From Pogonophryne albipinna (Eukaryota > Chordata > Actinopteri > Perciformes > Artedidraconidae), in contig CM053251.1 in NCBI GenBank assembly GCA_028583405.1, positions 11,791,495 to 11,855,494 of the forward strand: a DNA stretch of 64,000 bases, in the 5' to 3' direction. Position numbers and translations under genes: made by a program. Shown here one piece after another: positions 28,901-40,145 of the stretch (the stretch's first letter is position 1; each line of letters begins with the position of its first letter). Below the pieces are notes generated by a model, which was not told the origin of the DNA, did no database searches, and saw only the letters and a program-made list of their open reading frames with translations.

Positions 28901-31900
28901 TGGATTGTTGCATAAGGAAGTTCACTTTAATATGAGCTCATGTCTTTGTTGATAGCAGCATTCCCTGTTATGCAATGGTTTTTCTTTGCCTTTTTTCCCC
29001 CTGCAATCACAATCAGAGAAGGGCTCTCCGATTAGTGAGTAAGTGTTTCTGCACCATGGTAACCCAACAGCTTGCCAACCGGCCAATTGCCTCTGCTCTT
29101 TTGGGAGATGTTTTGGTCTCTTAATTCGGTCCACCTTTACAAAACGCTGATTTATCATTTCATCATATTTATCCCACAGGACTGAGACACAGACATTTGG
29201 TCCCACAATGACTCATGCCAGAGGATTTTAGTGGAGATGTGTCATGGCTCCAGCCTCACCCACTTGTTTCCTTCACTAACCTCTCCTCCTCTCCTCTCTG
29301 CTGCAGCTATGGCTGGTCCCAGGCCTGTGGTGTTCAGCGGCCCCTCGGGGGCGGGGAAGAGCACTCTGCTGAAGAAGCTCATGAAGGAGTACGACAGTGT
29401 CTTTGGCTTCAGCGTCTCCCGTAAGTGTGCCACTCTCTGCCAACATTTAGATTTGAATGTGTTTTTATCAATCTTTTTTTGGGTCAATGATCATACCATC
29501 GATCCAGGAGATGGATATGGGTGTAAACATTTCTACTCAAAACACATGATTTTTTAATTCAAATTGCAATAACTTATTATTTTATTCATCAAATGATCTG
29601 CTGATTATGTTCCTGATTCATTAGTTAAAAAAATAATAATCTAAAAGCCCAAAAAGAAAATGCTCAACAATTTCCCATCTTTGTTTGAATAAAGATGTGT
29701 GGTGCATAACACAGATAATCGTTAAATATTCAGAATATAGAAGATGGACCCAGCACATTTTTGGCATTCGTTTTCTTTTTTTACATGAACTGCAACATAA
29801 AGTCACTTATTTGATTAGTCGATGCACAGAAAATGTTTCTGTGATACCATTCAAGTCCCTTTTCATGCCAAACATTCCCTGTTTCCAGGTTCAAAAATAA
29901 GATGATTAGCTTTTCTTTCTTTAGAGTGACAGGAAACCGAATATATTTGCATTTTATGGACCAAGGATAAAAAAAATGTAAAAAGTTGGATAAATGAAAA
30001 ATTGAAATAAAATACAGAGTATGACATGAATGTCTTCTTATCCTTTAGATACAACTAGAAATCCTCGACCTGGAGAGGTGAATGGCAAAGGTAAAACATG
30101 TTCCTCCTTTTTTACAACGACTATAACAGTAAATCACCTTTATTGTGTCAGTTAAAGTGTAACTCAATCTGTTATATTGTGGATGTCTCCTTTCCTGGGT
30201 TTCAGATTACCATTATGTCACACGAGAGGCGATGCAGAAAGCCATTGACAAAGGCGAATTCATTGAGAACGCAGTGTTTTCGGGGAACATGTACGGGACG
30301 AGTAAAGCTGCCGTACAAGCCGTCCAGGCCAAAAACCTCATCTGTATACTCGACATCGACATGCAGGGTGTGAGGAACATCAAGAAGACAGACCTTAATC
30401 CCATCTACGTCTCCATCCAGCCGCCGTCCATGGCAGTCCTGGTAAGCACAGAAGGACGTTTATTTTATTTGAGAAGTTCCTGGTGGCCTGCCAGAGAGGA
30501 GTTCCTGGGTGTGACCTTGAGTTTGCTTTGAACCATAGATAACTACTCATACAGGTTTTGAATGCTCTTTGAATTATATCTGAATGCCTTCTGTATTGTT
30601 TCAGGAAAAACGTTTAAGAGACAGAAAGACAGAAACAGAGGAGAGCCTCCAAAAGCGCTTGCATGCTGCTCAAGTGGACATGGAGTTTGGTATGTATTTA
30701 TTATTTATTTACAAAAACATAACTACACCAATGTTTAAAAAAACACGACTGAACATAATATTATCTCTTTTCAGGTAAAGAACCAGATATATTTGATGTT
30801 CTTATTATCAATGATCATTTGGACGAAGCCTATGGGCAGTTAAAAGAAGCTCTCAGTGAGGTGAGTAACCATTGCAGAACTCTGACGTCGATTCAATAAT
30901 CAACACATATCAAAACAGTTTTACGGCTTTGAATTATAAAAAAATAGGCATTTTAATACCCCCTGAAATTTGGACACTGAATGAGAAGGTTTTTATGTGC
31001 GAGAATGTGTAGAATCTGACTTTGTAAAGAAGAAAATCTCAGGCTATCCAAAATAAATCTTAACTACTGCCTACTCTATATATCTGGGAGTTCTATTTAC
31101 TGTGAGCTCATTGGCAAAAAAAACAAAAAAACACCTTTTATAAGCAGGGGTGCACATAACTTTTTTGCCCTGGTTCTCAAAGGAGCACCTGGAGATGTTG
31201 CTTGGTGCTCATCCTTAAAATGAAATAAACCGTAACTTTTGAGGGGGTCTTGACTTTATTTGCCAGACACACGGCACTGAACACACATGCAGAGGTGAAC
31301 ACAGAACACACATGCAGAGGTGAACACAAGACAACATTAGCACGACCAGTAATCCTACAAGCTCTCATCACTACCCTCCTGACTGTTCTCCTCTCTGTCA
31401 GACATGGTAGCTGATGATGTAGGCCTACTTCTTTCTCTCTGGTTGAGTCTGCGATTAGCTGCTTGCATCTACTAGTCAACAGCTGGTTTTGGGTCGAAAG
31501 TCTCTGTTATCATCTTAGACAAGTGGATGTAATAAAATAAGTATGTGAACATAACCAATAACCTACCATAGCCAATAACAAATGAATGTAACTTATTTTA
31601 TTTGTGTTGTTCATTCATATCTTATTTTACCTTAATATTTATTTATTTATGCTTTTTTTTTTTTATCTCTCCAGTTTTAAAGGATATCTTTGGTTACTGT
31701 CCTATAGTATGCATTGGAATGATTTCAAACCTGTTTATTCCAATAATTATAAAGGAGTGCCTTGGAAATATGTGTTGACATAAATTGTGACCAAACCGAT
31801 TGAACTTAGACTAAGAGTCCTCTCACTGAGCTGTAGTTATCAGTCTGACTGGAGAGGACTCCCTCCACGTTATTGTAGAAACATATTCTTCTTATATCCG

Positions 31901-32655
31901 TTAGAGCAGCTAGCACCAGATTCTAATAACAACAGCGCCGGTACCGGGCGGTGCGCCCTTCTCTCTCTCTCTCACTCGCATTTTGGCTGTGAGCTGCGGG
32001 CGCCAGATAAGCCAACATCCCCCTTTTTCATCACTTACAGCGCCCATCGTACAGGGCAAATGAAATGTGTAACCGGGGTGAAAAGGGTGTTACATTTACT
32101 TAATTATGAATATTGTTACATCAAGGCCGAAAATTAGGATGAGCTCCAACGGTCCAAAACATTTTTTTCCCTCCCAGAACTGCCAGCGCAGCGCCTCCAC
32201 AGATCTGGCGCCCGAGGCAAACATCTAGCCAGTGCTACGGGCCGGCCCTGAGTTCATATGCAACTCGCAAATATCTCTCTCTCTTCTCTCTCTCCCTCTC
32301 TCAATGTTGGTACGCAAATGCGCCTTTTTTCAAATGACCCGGTGCTCTTTTTTTGGCGGAGGTGCGCATGCGCACCTACGCACCAGTTATGTGCAGCCCT
32401 GTTTATAACGGTGGCTGTTGAGCGATCAATAATAAATATGGATAAATAACATACTGTGAGCTATTCTGTTGAGTTGCACGGATGTAAATTCCCCCTGGTA
32501 AGCAGTGATGCATGATATGTGTCCAGGGCTTTTATTACTCATTGTTGAAGATTTGTTTGACTAACATCATCAACTTGTATTGGGAGTATAAAAAAAAACG
32601 TTTTGTCTTTCTCTAGGAAATCAATATGGTCAAGAAAGCCAGCTTGTCTTCGTAG
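25947..32655 (+). CDS. guk1: Guanylate kinase, with a predicted N-terminally extended isoform
   Basis: Guanylate kinase phosphorylates GMP and dGMP using ATP. The core protein starts at ATG 29309 and has exons 29309-29420, 30049-30090, 30206-30441, 30605-30689, 30775-30860 and 32617-32655. It is 199 residues, the normal length. Motifs are the P-loop GPSGAGKST (11-19), the GMP-binding TTRNPRPGE (39-47) with Arg41 and Arg44, then [11 protein letters not shown] and [12 protein letters not shown] near the C-terminus. A separate upstream exon ends 25980. From ATG 25947 it encodes [11 protein letters not shown], and its last base joins the acceptor at 29306/29307 to make Ala directly before the core Met, in frame. 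This gives a 211-residue form with a basic, acid-free leader, which suggests mitochondrial import. Confidence is very high for the core and moderate for the leader. Intron 5 carries a hAT element. Confidence 0.93.
26660..26715. repeat. LINE-type 3' tail fragment
   Basis: The words AAGATAAGATACAACTTTATTGATCCC match a 3'-end motif shared by many teleost non-LTR elements. Only the tail is recognisable. Confidence 0.4.
27724..28010. mobile_element. hAT-type MITE, 287 bp, nested in an older repeat
   Basis: The element has terminal inverted repeats TAGGGCCGCTCGATTA and, reversed on the right, TAGGGCTGCTCAATTA. It is flanked by a perfect 8-bp duplication ATGTGCAT (27716-27723 and 28011-28018). Its interior is rich in CGATTA/TAATCG words. 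Removing it rejoins an older repeat whose tail reads through to GACAATAAACCTTTGAATTTGA at about 28019-28040. The insertion is therefore secondary. Confidence 0.85.
28420..28524 (+). promoter_or_regulatory. guk1: Candidate alternative non-coding first exon of guk1
   Basis: A pyrimidine-rich stretch ends in a strong donor, ACGGAAG|GTAAGCAG (28524/28525), 0.8 kb upstream of the guk1 coding start. If spliced to the acceptor at 29306 it would give a leaderless mRNA starting at the core ATG 29309, i.e. the cytosolic enzyme. There is no ATG-initiated frame through it. Its 5' edge is a guess. Confidence 0.4.
31145..32401. mobile_element. guk1: hAT-type element, 1257 bp, in guk1 intron 5
   Basis: The left end reads CAGGGGTGCACATAACT and the right end, reversed, reads CAGGGCTGCACATAACT. 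The flanks TTTATAAG (31137-31144) and TTTATAAC (32402-32409) match at 7 of 8 positions, consistent with an aged hAT target duplication. No transposase frame survives. The final guk1 exon begins only about 215 bp downstream. Confidence 0.75.
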
Positions 32656-33640
32656 GAGCAGCTTCCCGACACCTTTTCTGTCCCATACAGCCACTCCTGA
32701 CAAAACCACAGACCTCCATTCTCGTTGTGAACATTCCCTCAGATGGTTTGCTAAGCTAAGGCAAACACATCGCTTAGCGGATACAGAAAGGCTTAAATAT
32801 TGTGTTTATTGGTAGTTATTACCAAATGATAATGTACTAAGAAACATCAGTTTATTTACTGACATTTAAACCTTTCCATATTTTTATTTTATGAACAAAT
32901 TGACTCCAATAATGTTTACTTTGTATGCTACTGGCATGGTATGCTGGATGCTCGGTTAGCCTTTGTTTCTACTGCTCGCAGCTTTGCCAACACCAACATG
33001 GACTCACACAAACAAAGAGACGTCACTCGTTTAACCGTGAGGATAAACTGGTCTTTCAAGGGTGTGGAAAAGTCTTGGTGGATCTTGATAAGTGGTAGTA
33101 CGTTATGGTATGTCCTTTGTGTAAGCGGTCATATTGTGTTGATTGGAAAATAGATTTACAGATGCAGATATCTGCACATGTAGTTAAAGAAGGAAATTCA
33201 TCTGAAAGCTCAGCATTACAACTGATATATGAAGAGAAAAACATGGTGGCTGTTTACTTTCAAGTTAACTTTACTGTTGAAATAATAAAACTAGTCCAGT
33301 GCTTTGAACTTTTTTGTAAAAGATTTGGGTAAACTGTCACAAATCTCTATTTAACATAGATCATGTAGGAATACATCTCATAATAAAGGTAACAAGTGTT
33401 TATAACAAAGAAACACATCTAATGTCACCTTGCCTTGTTTTGTTCGGGGGGCTCTACAACAACAATGTTACTGTTTATTTTTACAATTGTATATTTGTAA
33501 ACTTTTATATTGTGTAACTATCATTTTGCAGTGTCACTGGTACAGTAAAATGACATAAGTTGTACTTGTTAAAGGAAAAAATAAATGTCATGGTTTACTT
33601 TTTTTCTATATAACTGATAATAAAGCATGCCAATCTCCTT
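32656..33640 (+). other. guk1: guk1 3'UTR with polyadenylation signals
   Basis: Non-coding sequence follows the guk1 stop. It has canonical AATAAA at 33580-33585 and 33619-33624. Either could end the transcript. No other gene is visible in the stretch. Confidence 0.5.
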
Positions 33641-34280
33641 TACTGTAAAACATATAAGTAGGGTTTATGCTGTTATCCTGTACAGCATTTTTAAGACCAT
33701 GGCAAGGTCTGTAACAAAGATTGATATCAGTATAACACTGAGAGCTGGAAACACAATCTTGTTGCCTAAAACACACATACAGTACTTGTAAATGTTGTAT
33801 GATTATATTTTGTGTGTGTCATGATGCAATTAAAGTAATGGGAGGTCAAGATTTTGAACAATAAACGTGGAACTTTGCTGAAATGTAATATAGGAAACTT
33901 TGGTGAGTTTCAGGGGAATTAAGTCATAGGAGCTCAATCTTAACAAATAACATGTCATGAACCTGTGTGTGGATGATATGGACCATATAAACAATCTGTT
34001 TTCTGTACATATAAATGAGTGTTTGTAAAAAGGGAATGTGTGGTAAGAATAGGCACACCTAACAAATACCGATAACGCTTACATGTTGAATATATCATGA
34101 AAAATATCTTAGAATGGAAAAAGTTTTAGACAATCATTAAAAAAAAAAATCACGAAAAATATCACAGTATATTACGTTGAACATGTCATTGAAAAGTTAC
34201 ACAATAATATGTCAAAAATGCAATAGAAAAAAAGTAAATGTTTAGTGTTGATAAATATGAAAAAAGTCATATAGTATGTC
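33641..34280. other. AT-rich spacer, nothing recognised
   Basis: No ORF, RNA or clear repeat boundary. It separates the guk1 3' end from the repeat island that starts near 34.28 kb. Confidence 0.5.
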
Positions 34281-36180
34281 GGAAAAAAGTCATGTCGAAT
34301 ATATCTGTTCTTCAAAATCTTTATTCCGCCTGTTATTTTGGCCCTCTTCTTCTTCAAACATCAAAACGTTCAGCTCGGTCGGGAATCGATTGCTATTACT
34401 TTTCTCATTCATAACTTTCATAATTCCCGAGATATATCCCATAATTCATCACATTTTTAACCATTGAAGTCAATGGAGAAAATCTTCAGACTTGAACAAT
34501 CTTCATGCAAATTCGACTGCTAACTGTTCCTTTATTCTATTCACTCAGAAACCTCATTCCAACTTTAAAATGTTACACATCTTTCTGACATTATTCATAT
34601 TAAACAACTTTTAAATCAGATTCATACTTTTAGAAATATTAAACATTGTTCAGACCTTGGTAAAGAGGCCTTCTTCAGCTTTAACATTGCGCAGCTCAAA
34701 GGCCAACACACTCTCACTCCATAATCGTCCAGGAGCGACGTTTGGTCAGGGTCCCGTGGCGTGCAGTTGTGACGCTCCTAGGCTCCTTCAGCTTCGCAAA
34801 TAGCTTTCAACTGATTGCAATGTATTCCCATCTGCGGCGGGATTTGACGCTCATGGAAGCACGGCATTCGTTTGTGTCGGTTGCCCTTAAAGGCAATGTG
34901 AGCGTCCATTCCCATTGGATAACGGAGAATTGTATTCCCCTTACTGTCGATTGATTTTACAGTGATATCTGCACTACTCATCGACTAAAAAACACCAGAT
35001 TATCCTTGTTAATTACACAACATTGATTGGTTTAAATTGTGTGCAATGCTTTTGTATTTTTCCCCTTCGATTCGGAGAAACAAATATGTTTTCGGAGTAA
35101 AGGATGGCAGAAGACACTACACTACCCAGAATCCCCAGCTATCGTTTAGGACTACACCATGTGCTCTGTTTGACAAACCCCGTGATTAGTTCTCAAGCTC
35201 TGTGATTGGTTGACCTCCAACTGCATTCCATATGAAAAAAAAGAACCGGAATTGAAAAGTAGAATCGGAATCAGAATCGTGGAAATTCAAACGATACCCA
35301 ACCCTAATGGTAACACAAGGCTCGCCATGAAACACGGTTTTCTCATAACTTCAGTGAAAATGCTCCAAACGCCCCAAAACTTCCCAGGTTTGGTAACGAT
35401 GCAGCCATCCACACATCTAAGCGTATTATGGAGTGTCATCAAATGCCGTTGCCATGGCGACAGATCACTCGCCATGAAACACGATTTAAGTCCAATCGAC
35501 ACGGTCCAATCGTCCCCCAATCTTCACTTGTATATCACCGGTCCATGCCTCAACAGCTCTACGCCAAATCTGAGATCTCACCATATATGCCGTTTCTATG
35601 GAAACGCATCCCTTGCCATAAAAGACGATGTCGCTATAACTCCTATGAAAATGTTCAAAAAGTGCTCAAACTTCACATGTGTGCTAACAGTCCAGCCGTG
35701 AAGACATCTACGTGAGAGTTTTGAGATTTCTTCAAATGCCGTTGCCATGGTAACACAAGGCTCGCCATGAAACACGGTTTTCTCATAACTTCAGTGAAAA
35801 TGCTCCAAACGGCCCAAAACTTCACAGCTTTGGTAACGATGCAGCCATCAACGCACCTAAGCGTATGGGATGTCATAAAATGCCGTTGGCATGGCGACAG
35901 ATCATTCGCCATCAAGTTAGTTCAAAAGTTTGCAGTTCAAATATTCAGCTGATTTTCCAAGCCATTTTACTTTCTTTTCTTCTCTCATCACACATTCAAG
36001 CCCCCAGTGTTCATGTATCATTTCAATCTAAATTCTTCACTTTCTTCTTACACATTACATTTCAGCATAGCAATTCAGCATCAGCTTTTCAGCATAAAGC
36101 AGTCCCACTAGCAATTTCTTCAGGAATTGTATTCTCTAGTTTGGAATTGAAATTCAATACAATTGTAACCAATTTAAATA
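34280..36180. repeat. Composite satellite-like repeat block with a 440-bp higher-order period
   Basis: The block opens with sequence of a kind frequent in fish repeats (CGGGAATCGATTGC, then CATTGAAGTCAATGGAG) and closes with AATTCAGCATCAGC-type words. In its centre, units of about 144-149 bp carry the core TGCCGTTGCCATGG, starting near 35296, 35444, 35588, 35737 and 35881. Unit 4 is closest to unit 1 and unit 5 to unit 2, giving a three-unit period of 440 bp (for example TAACACAAGG at 35311 and 35751). The long plus-strand reading frame across it is a by-product of the repetition. Confidence 0.65.
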
Positions 36181-36515
36181 AGTGAAGAGTATGAACCAAA
36201 CAATAGTATTTGGCCAATGGGTAATTTATATAGTTATTAGTGTGACGGAGAACAAGCAATTTGAATCGCTCTTTTGAGAATAATGTTTTTTAATGTATGG
36301 TCTCAGAGAAAAAGAAAGTGTATACGTGTAATAATAAAAGTTACATGAAGTATTTGACATAACTTAGTAAAACAGGGTCTGAGACGAGAGTGACATGATT
36401 TCCAGTTACTTTAATATTCCTTTCTGGGTAAAAAAAAAGGTTTCTTTAGCTTATTTTTTGGCTACATTTCATATTTTGTGTGTGTCCTTTTTAACCATAA
36501 TTTCATCATGATGAT

Positions 36516-36816
36516 TGTGAGCCTCTCCGCTCACACAGGGTTCAAATAGGGACGGAAAGAGCAGGTTGGTTGATCACAGGCGTTTATTAGCTCCAAACAA
36601 AGTATGCACGGGTCTCAAACGTTGCCCGTGTGGGAACCTTCACAGGTCCTTTGGCGACCTTCCAGGATCCCGCCTACTGCAAAACAGACCAGAACCAGGT
36701 TACGAAATGCTTTTATTCCGGCACTGATTACCTGATTTCGATCAGCTGTCTGGCCTCCGGCCGAGCCACTCCCTTCACTCCAGCAGCCGGCGCCCTAACC
36801 ACACCCCGCTGCCACA
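36516..36816 (-). mobile_element. Solo LTR, 301 bp
   Basis: On the minus strand it begins TGTGGCAGCGGGG and ends GAGAGGCTCACA, so it has the TG...CA ends of a long terminal repeat. It is flanked by a perfect 5-bp duplication ATGAT (36511-36515 and 36817-36821), as left by a retroviral-type integrase. Within it are GGAATAAAAGC and, further on, CTAATAAACGCC, a plausible TATA/poly(A) pair. There is no internal coding region, so this is a solo LTR left by recombination. The family (Ty3/gypsy-like or other) cannot be decided here. Confidence 0.8.
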
Positions 36817-36931
36817 ATGATAATGGGTATTGTTAACACTTATAGGGTCCTTGTGAATCCTTAAAACAATCGTATAATGCCTTCGTTTTGTTTTGTGTTG
36901 CCTTGCAAAGTCCACCTGGTTTTGTGTTTAA

Positions 36932-38085
36932 AGGGGGGGTAGGTAAGTTTCAGAAACCGGCTCGAGTGCACTAAAATTTGAAAGTACACAGCCGAAAAGA
37001 ATCCGCCCCTTCCTTCAGACTTCCTTACAGAGCACCTCCTCCAACACACATGAACGCGCACATGACTTAGGTTGGCTATATAGTTCAGGGGAATTGTAAA
37101 CCATACAAAACCTGTCCAAGAGAAAAAGAGCGACCACGGCGTCAGATTTCAACTCTGTGTGTATGGGGGTTATTCCCTATCTTTATTCAAGAGCGTGGTA
37201 TTTACATTTGAGAGCATACTTTATTGATTTCCTTCACTCAAACCCTGTCATCGCACCAAAGACAAACCAAAGAGTAACCGCCCTTACGGGACGCTGTAAT
37301 AAGTAAAACGAACGCACCCGCAAGGACACCTGGCCTCCTATTGGTTGAGGGATTTTGACAGGATTGTTGCACAAAAGTTTCGAGCGCGCAGAGAATAAAT
37401 CTGAGAGCAGAAAAAATCCGTAAGCAGCAATATATCTGAGTGCAAGCGTACAGTTTGAGCAGAAGCAGAGCAAATCTAAGTGCAAGCAGGCACTATTTGA
37501 GTGCGAGGACAGGGTTTGAGGGAAATAAATACATAAAGTATGCTCTCAAATTTAAATACCACGCTCTTGAATAAAGATAGGGAATAACCCCCATAGGTGT
37601 GTTCCATCAGTTGTCGCCATCGTTGAAAAGCAACTCCGATATTGACTCTGGTTTGAATTCTCCTAGTTTCCACTTTGTTTTTGTTCCTAATTTGCTCCGT
37701 TATATTATTTCTTTTGCCACCAGTAGACGATGTTGAACCTAACTCTGCCATGGTGAAAGTGGCCGCCTGTTGCTGGCGAGTCATTGAAGTACTGCTGCAA
37801 TGCACGCCCAATGACGGCACGCCCAATGAGGGCACGAGATACATGTGTGCGTGCACAAGATGGAAGGCTGACAGACAGGACGGCAATCCAATCCGTTTAG
37901 CCGGCCCGGCTAAACGGATTGGTCGTACTTTTTACAGTATTACGGCTTCCACAGATGAAATTTTTTTATGGATTTTTTGTCAAAGCACTTAAGATATGCA
38001 TTGCTATCGGGATGTTAAGAGCATTCCATGGAATATAACAAAAAGTGTATCTCGAGCCGGTTTCTCAAACTTACCTACCCCCCCT
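36932..38085. mobile_element. TTAA-flanked DNA transposon, non-autonomous, 1154 bp
   Basis: Both sides carry TTAA (36928-36931 and 38086-38089). The terminal inverted repeats are about 35 bp with one mismatch. They start AGGGGGGGTAGGTAAGTTT and continue through GAAACCGGCTCGAG. TTAA duplication points to the piggyBac or Kolobok superfamilies. No transposase is encoded. Another element is nested at 37164-37593. Confidence 0.85.
37164..37593. mobile_element. TA-flanked MITE nested in the TTAA element
   Basis: Near-perfect inverted repeats of about 60 bp start TGGGGGTTATTCCCTATC at both ends and extend through AGAGCGTGGTATTT and GAGAGCATACTTTAT. TA dinucleotides flank them (37162-37163 and 37594-37595), as for Tc1/mariner-type elements. 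Between the arms is a run of imperfect direct repeats built on GAGTGCAAGC and TTTGAGCAGAAGC. Confidence 0.8.
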
Positions 38086-38656
38086 TTAACTGTTTTAGCT
38101 TTATTTAACTAAAAGCTCACTTTTTGCTAACTGTGACAGTACGAACAGACCACTATCACAATTTGTCAAGGTGGAAAAATACAAAGACAGAAAGTAAAAC
38201 AAGACAAAACAGAAGAATATAGATAAGAACACAAAACAAAAAGAATCCCTGAAATAATCAGAATAATACATTCTTATACTGTAATGGAGGTCTCTTTCCT
38301 GCAAATGGACCGTTTTGCAGAATTTTGAATTTTGATTAAAAAGGGGGTTTAATCCATAAAATCAAGATAAAAGCAAAAAATATATTCATGTTTGTGTGTA
38401 TCTGTGCCTGTGTGCATGTATCAATGGAATGGAATCATCAGCGGAACAGGTGGTCAAAACAACCTGGAAATTCTAGCAGTCCAAAACCCCGGACTACATG
38501 GAGGTGCATTCCCTCAGCTACTTTGGTCACATTTGACAACCAGCCTTGTCAGACAGAAAAACAGACATAGCAGTTAAAACATTCAGTTCCAGCACGAAAC
38601 AAATATGGAATTGATTGATTTCAACTCTACTGAGGAGGACCCTTAATTTCTGTTAG

Positions 38657-39685
38657 TCAAAAACCAACCTGGAGTTGGAGTTTGAGAGCAATCTCGAATT
38701 TGAGAGAGCAGAGACCAGGAAGACCACAGGAGCCCTGAAAAAGGTGGAAGATATCCTGCAGACTGAGCGCCTTCAATTCCAGCGAGAGATCACTGACCTC
38801 CAGGAGACAGAGAAATCGAAAACGACCTGTCTCGCTCAACTGGAAGCACAAACTAGTACGCTCATGGGCGCTCTAAATGAGGCTCAGCAGGAGCTGAAGA
38901 TCAGGACTCTCCAGTGGCAGGAGGAGAACATTGTTCTCACTGCAAAGCTGGAGGTATCCCATGTCATCCATCTTGCCCAGCGAGAGATGCATGAATCGGA
39001 AAAAAAAACCTTTGTGTCTTTGCTTCAGGAAAAATCAGAAGAACATCTTGAATGGGATCATGTCCTTGAACAGCTGATGGAGGAGGTTGGGAAAACAAAG
39101 AATTCCTACGAGACTCAGCTCGAGGAGCAGCAGCAGGCAAATAAAAAGCTTGTGGACAATCTGAACGAGGCTGTGCAGAAGATGGAGCGTAATTGCATCC
39201 ACTTGGAGAAGGACAGGTTTACCGTCCTGCGGGACAAAGAAAGGCTGAAATATAATCAGCAGATGGAGAAGGAGGAGTGGCAGGAAACAGAGAGCTACCT
39301 AAAGTCTCAGATTGAGTGCCAAACCCTCAAAAAGAAGGAGAAGAAGAAGTGGTTCAAGTGGCAAGGGAACAGGCCAACCCTCCGTCAGGACTCAACAAAC
39401 GTGTCGCACGACCTGCAAAAGAAAGAGCAGAAGTGGAAGAGCTGTAAGTCGACCCTCCTTCAGGCCTCACTGAGGCTTGAAAGGAATCTGCAGGAGCGGG
39501 AGCAAGTGTGGCAAGAGGAGAAATCCACCCTGCTTCAAAGCACAGACTGGCTGAAAAACCATCTGCAGGCGAAAGAGCAAGAGTGGCAGAAAGCAGAATC
39601 CTCCTTGAAGTCCCAGCTGACGGACCTTCAGAGTCTGAACTCCAAGAAGAAGAAGGAGAAGACCTGGTTCAAGGGCTCCTTCTAA
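38657..39685 (+). CDS. Orphan coiled-coil protein, single 3' exon (342 codons open)
   Basis: The frame is open from just after a TAG at 38654-38656 to a stop at 39683-39685. There is no early ATG; the first in-frame Met is about 70 codons in (LMGALNEAQQ). The sequence just upstream (TTAATTTCTGTTAG) is a usable splice acceptor, so this may be the last exon of a spliced gene. Otherwise it is a truncated copy. The product is Glu/Lys/Gln-rich and almost entirely helical heptads. Imperfect repeats of about 28 residues each contain a W preceded by Q (REQVWQEEKSTLLQ, KEQEWQKAESSLKSQL). Two KKKEK-x-WFK boxes occur, one at the C-terminus (KKKKEKTWFKGSF). Codon use looks genuinely coding. I do not recognise the family. 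Its neighbours on both sides are transposons. Confidence 0.55.
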   Translation, partial: SKTNLELEFESNLEFERAETRKTTGALKKVEDILQTERLQFQREITDLQETEKSKTTCLAQLEAQTSTLMGALNEAQQELKIRTLQWQEENIVLTAKLEVSHVIHLAQREMHESEKKTFVSLLQEKSEEHLEWDHVLEQLMEEVGKTKNSYETQLEEQQQANKKLVDNLNEAVQKMERNCIHLEKDRFTVLRDKERLKYNQQMEKEEWQETESYLKSQIECQTLKKKEKKKWFKWQGNRPTLRQDSTNVSHDLQKKEQKWKSCKSTLLQASLRLERNLQEREQVWQEEKSTLLQSTDWLKNHLQAKEQEWQKAESSLKSQLTDLQSLNSKKKKEKTWFKGSF

Positions 39686-40145
39686 AACCCTGCTCCGAGT
39701 GTTTGCACTGGGTCTGTAAGGCCACAGCAACACATTAAAGAGCCTGTGACACGAGTTTCCCCCATCATCCAAACCCATCAATTTGAGTAAATATTGTCCC
39801 CTTGAAAACCGTTACTGAACTGATTTTGGATATTTGTACTTTGATAACCATTAATCTGCCCTTCAATGTTGACCATTTTCTGGATCTTCTCGGGGATTCT
39901 TCAAGTCCCGCCAAATTATGGGTGACGTCATTGCGGGCACAGCGCTCCAGCTGCACCGTTCAGGATCCCAGCATCTGCATGTAAACGCACGATGGCGCAC
40001 ACAGCAGCAAGCTCAGACAGCGATGACAGTTTAATTTTGAACGTGTCTGAGAGCTCGTATGAGGCTGAAGGATCGGTTTATGTTGTATCTGTTAGAAGTT
40101 TAGGAATTAGGTGCGTCAATATGGGCGATCATACGGTCATGTAGC

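Noticed and set aside
35210..35701. 163-codon plus-strand reading frame
   Set aside because: It runs through the tandem repeat units; the repeated peptide is a product of the repeat, not of a gene.
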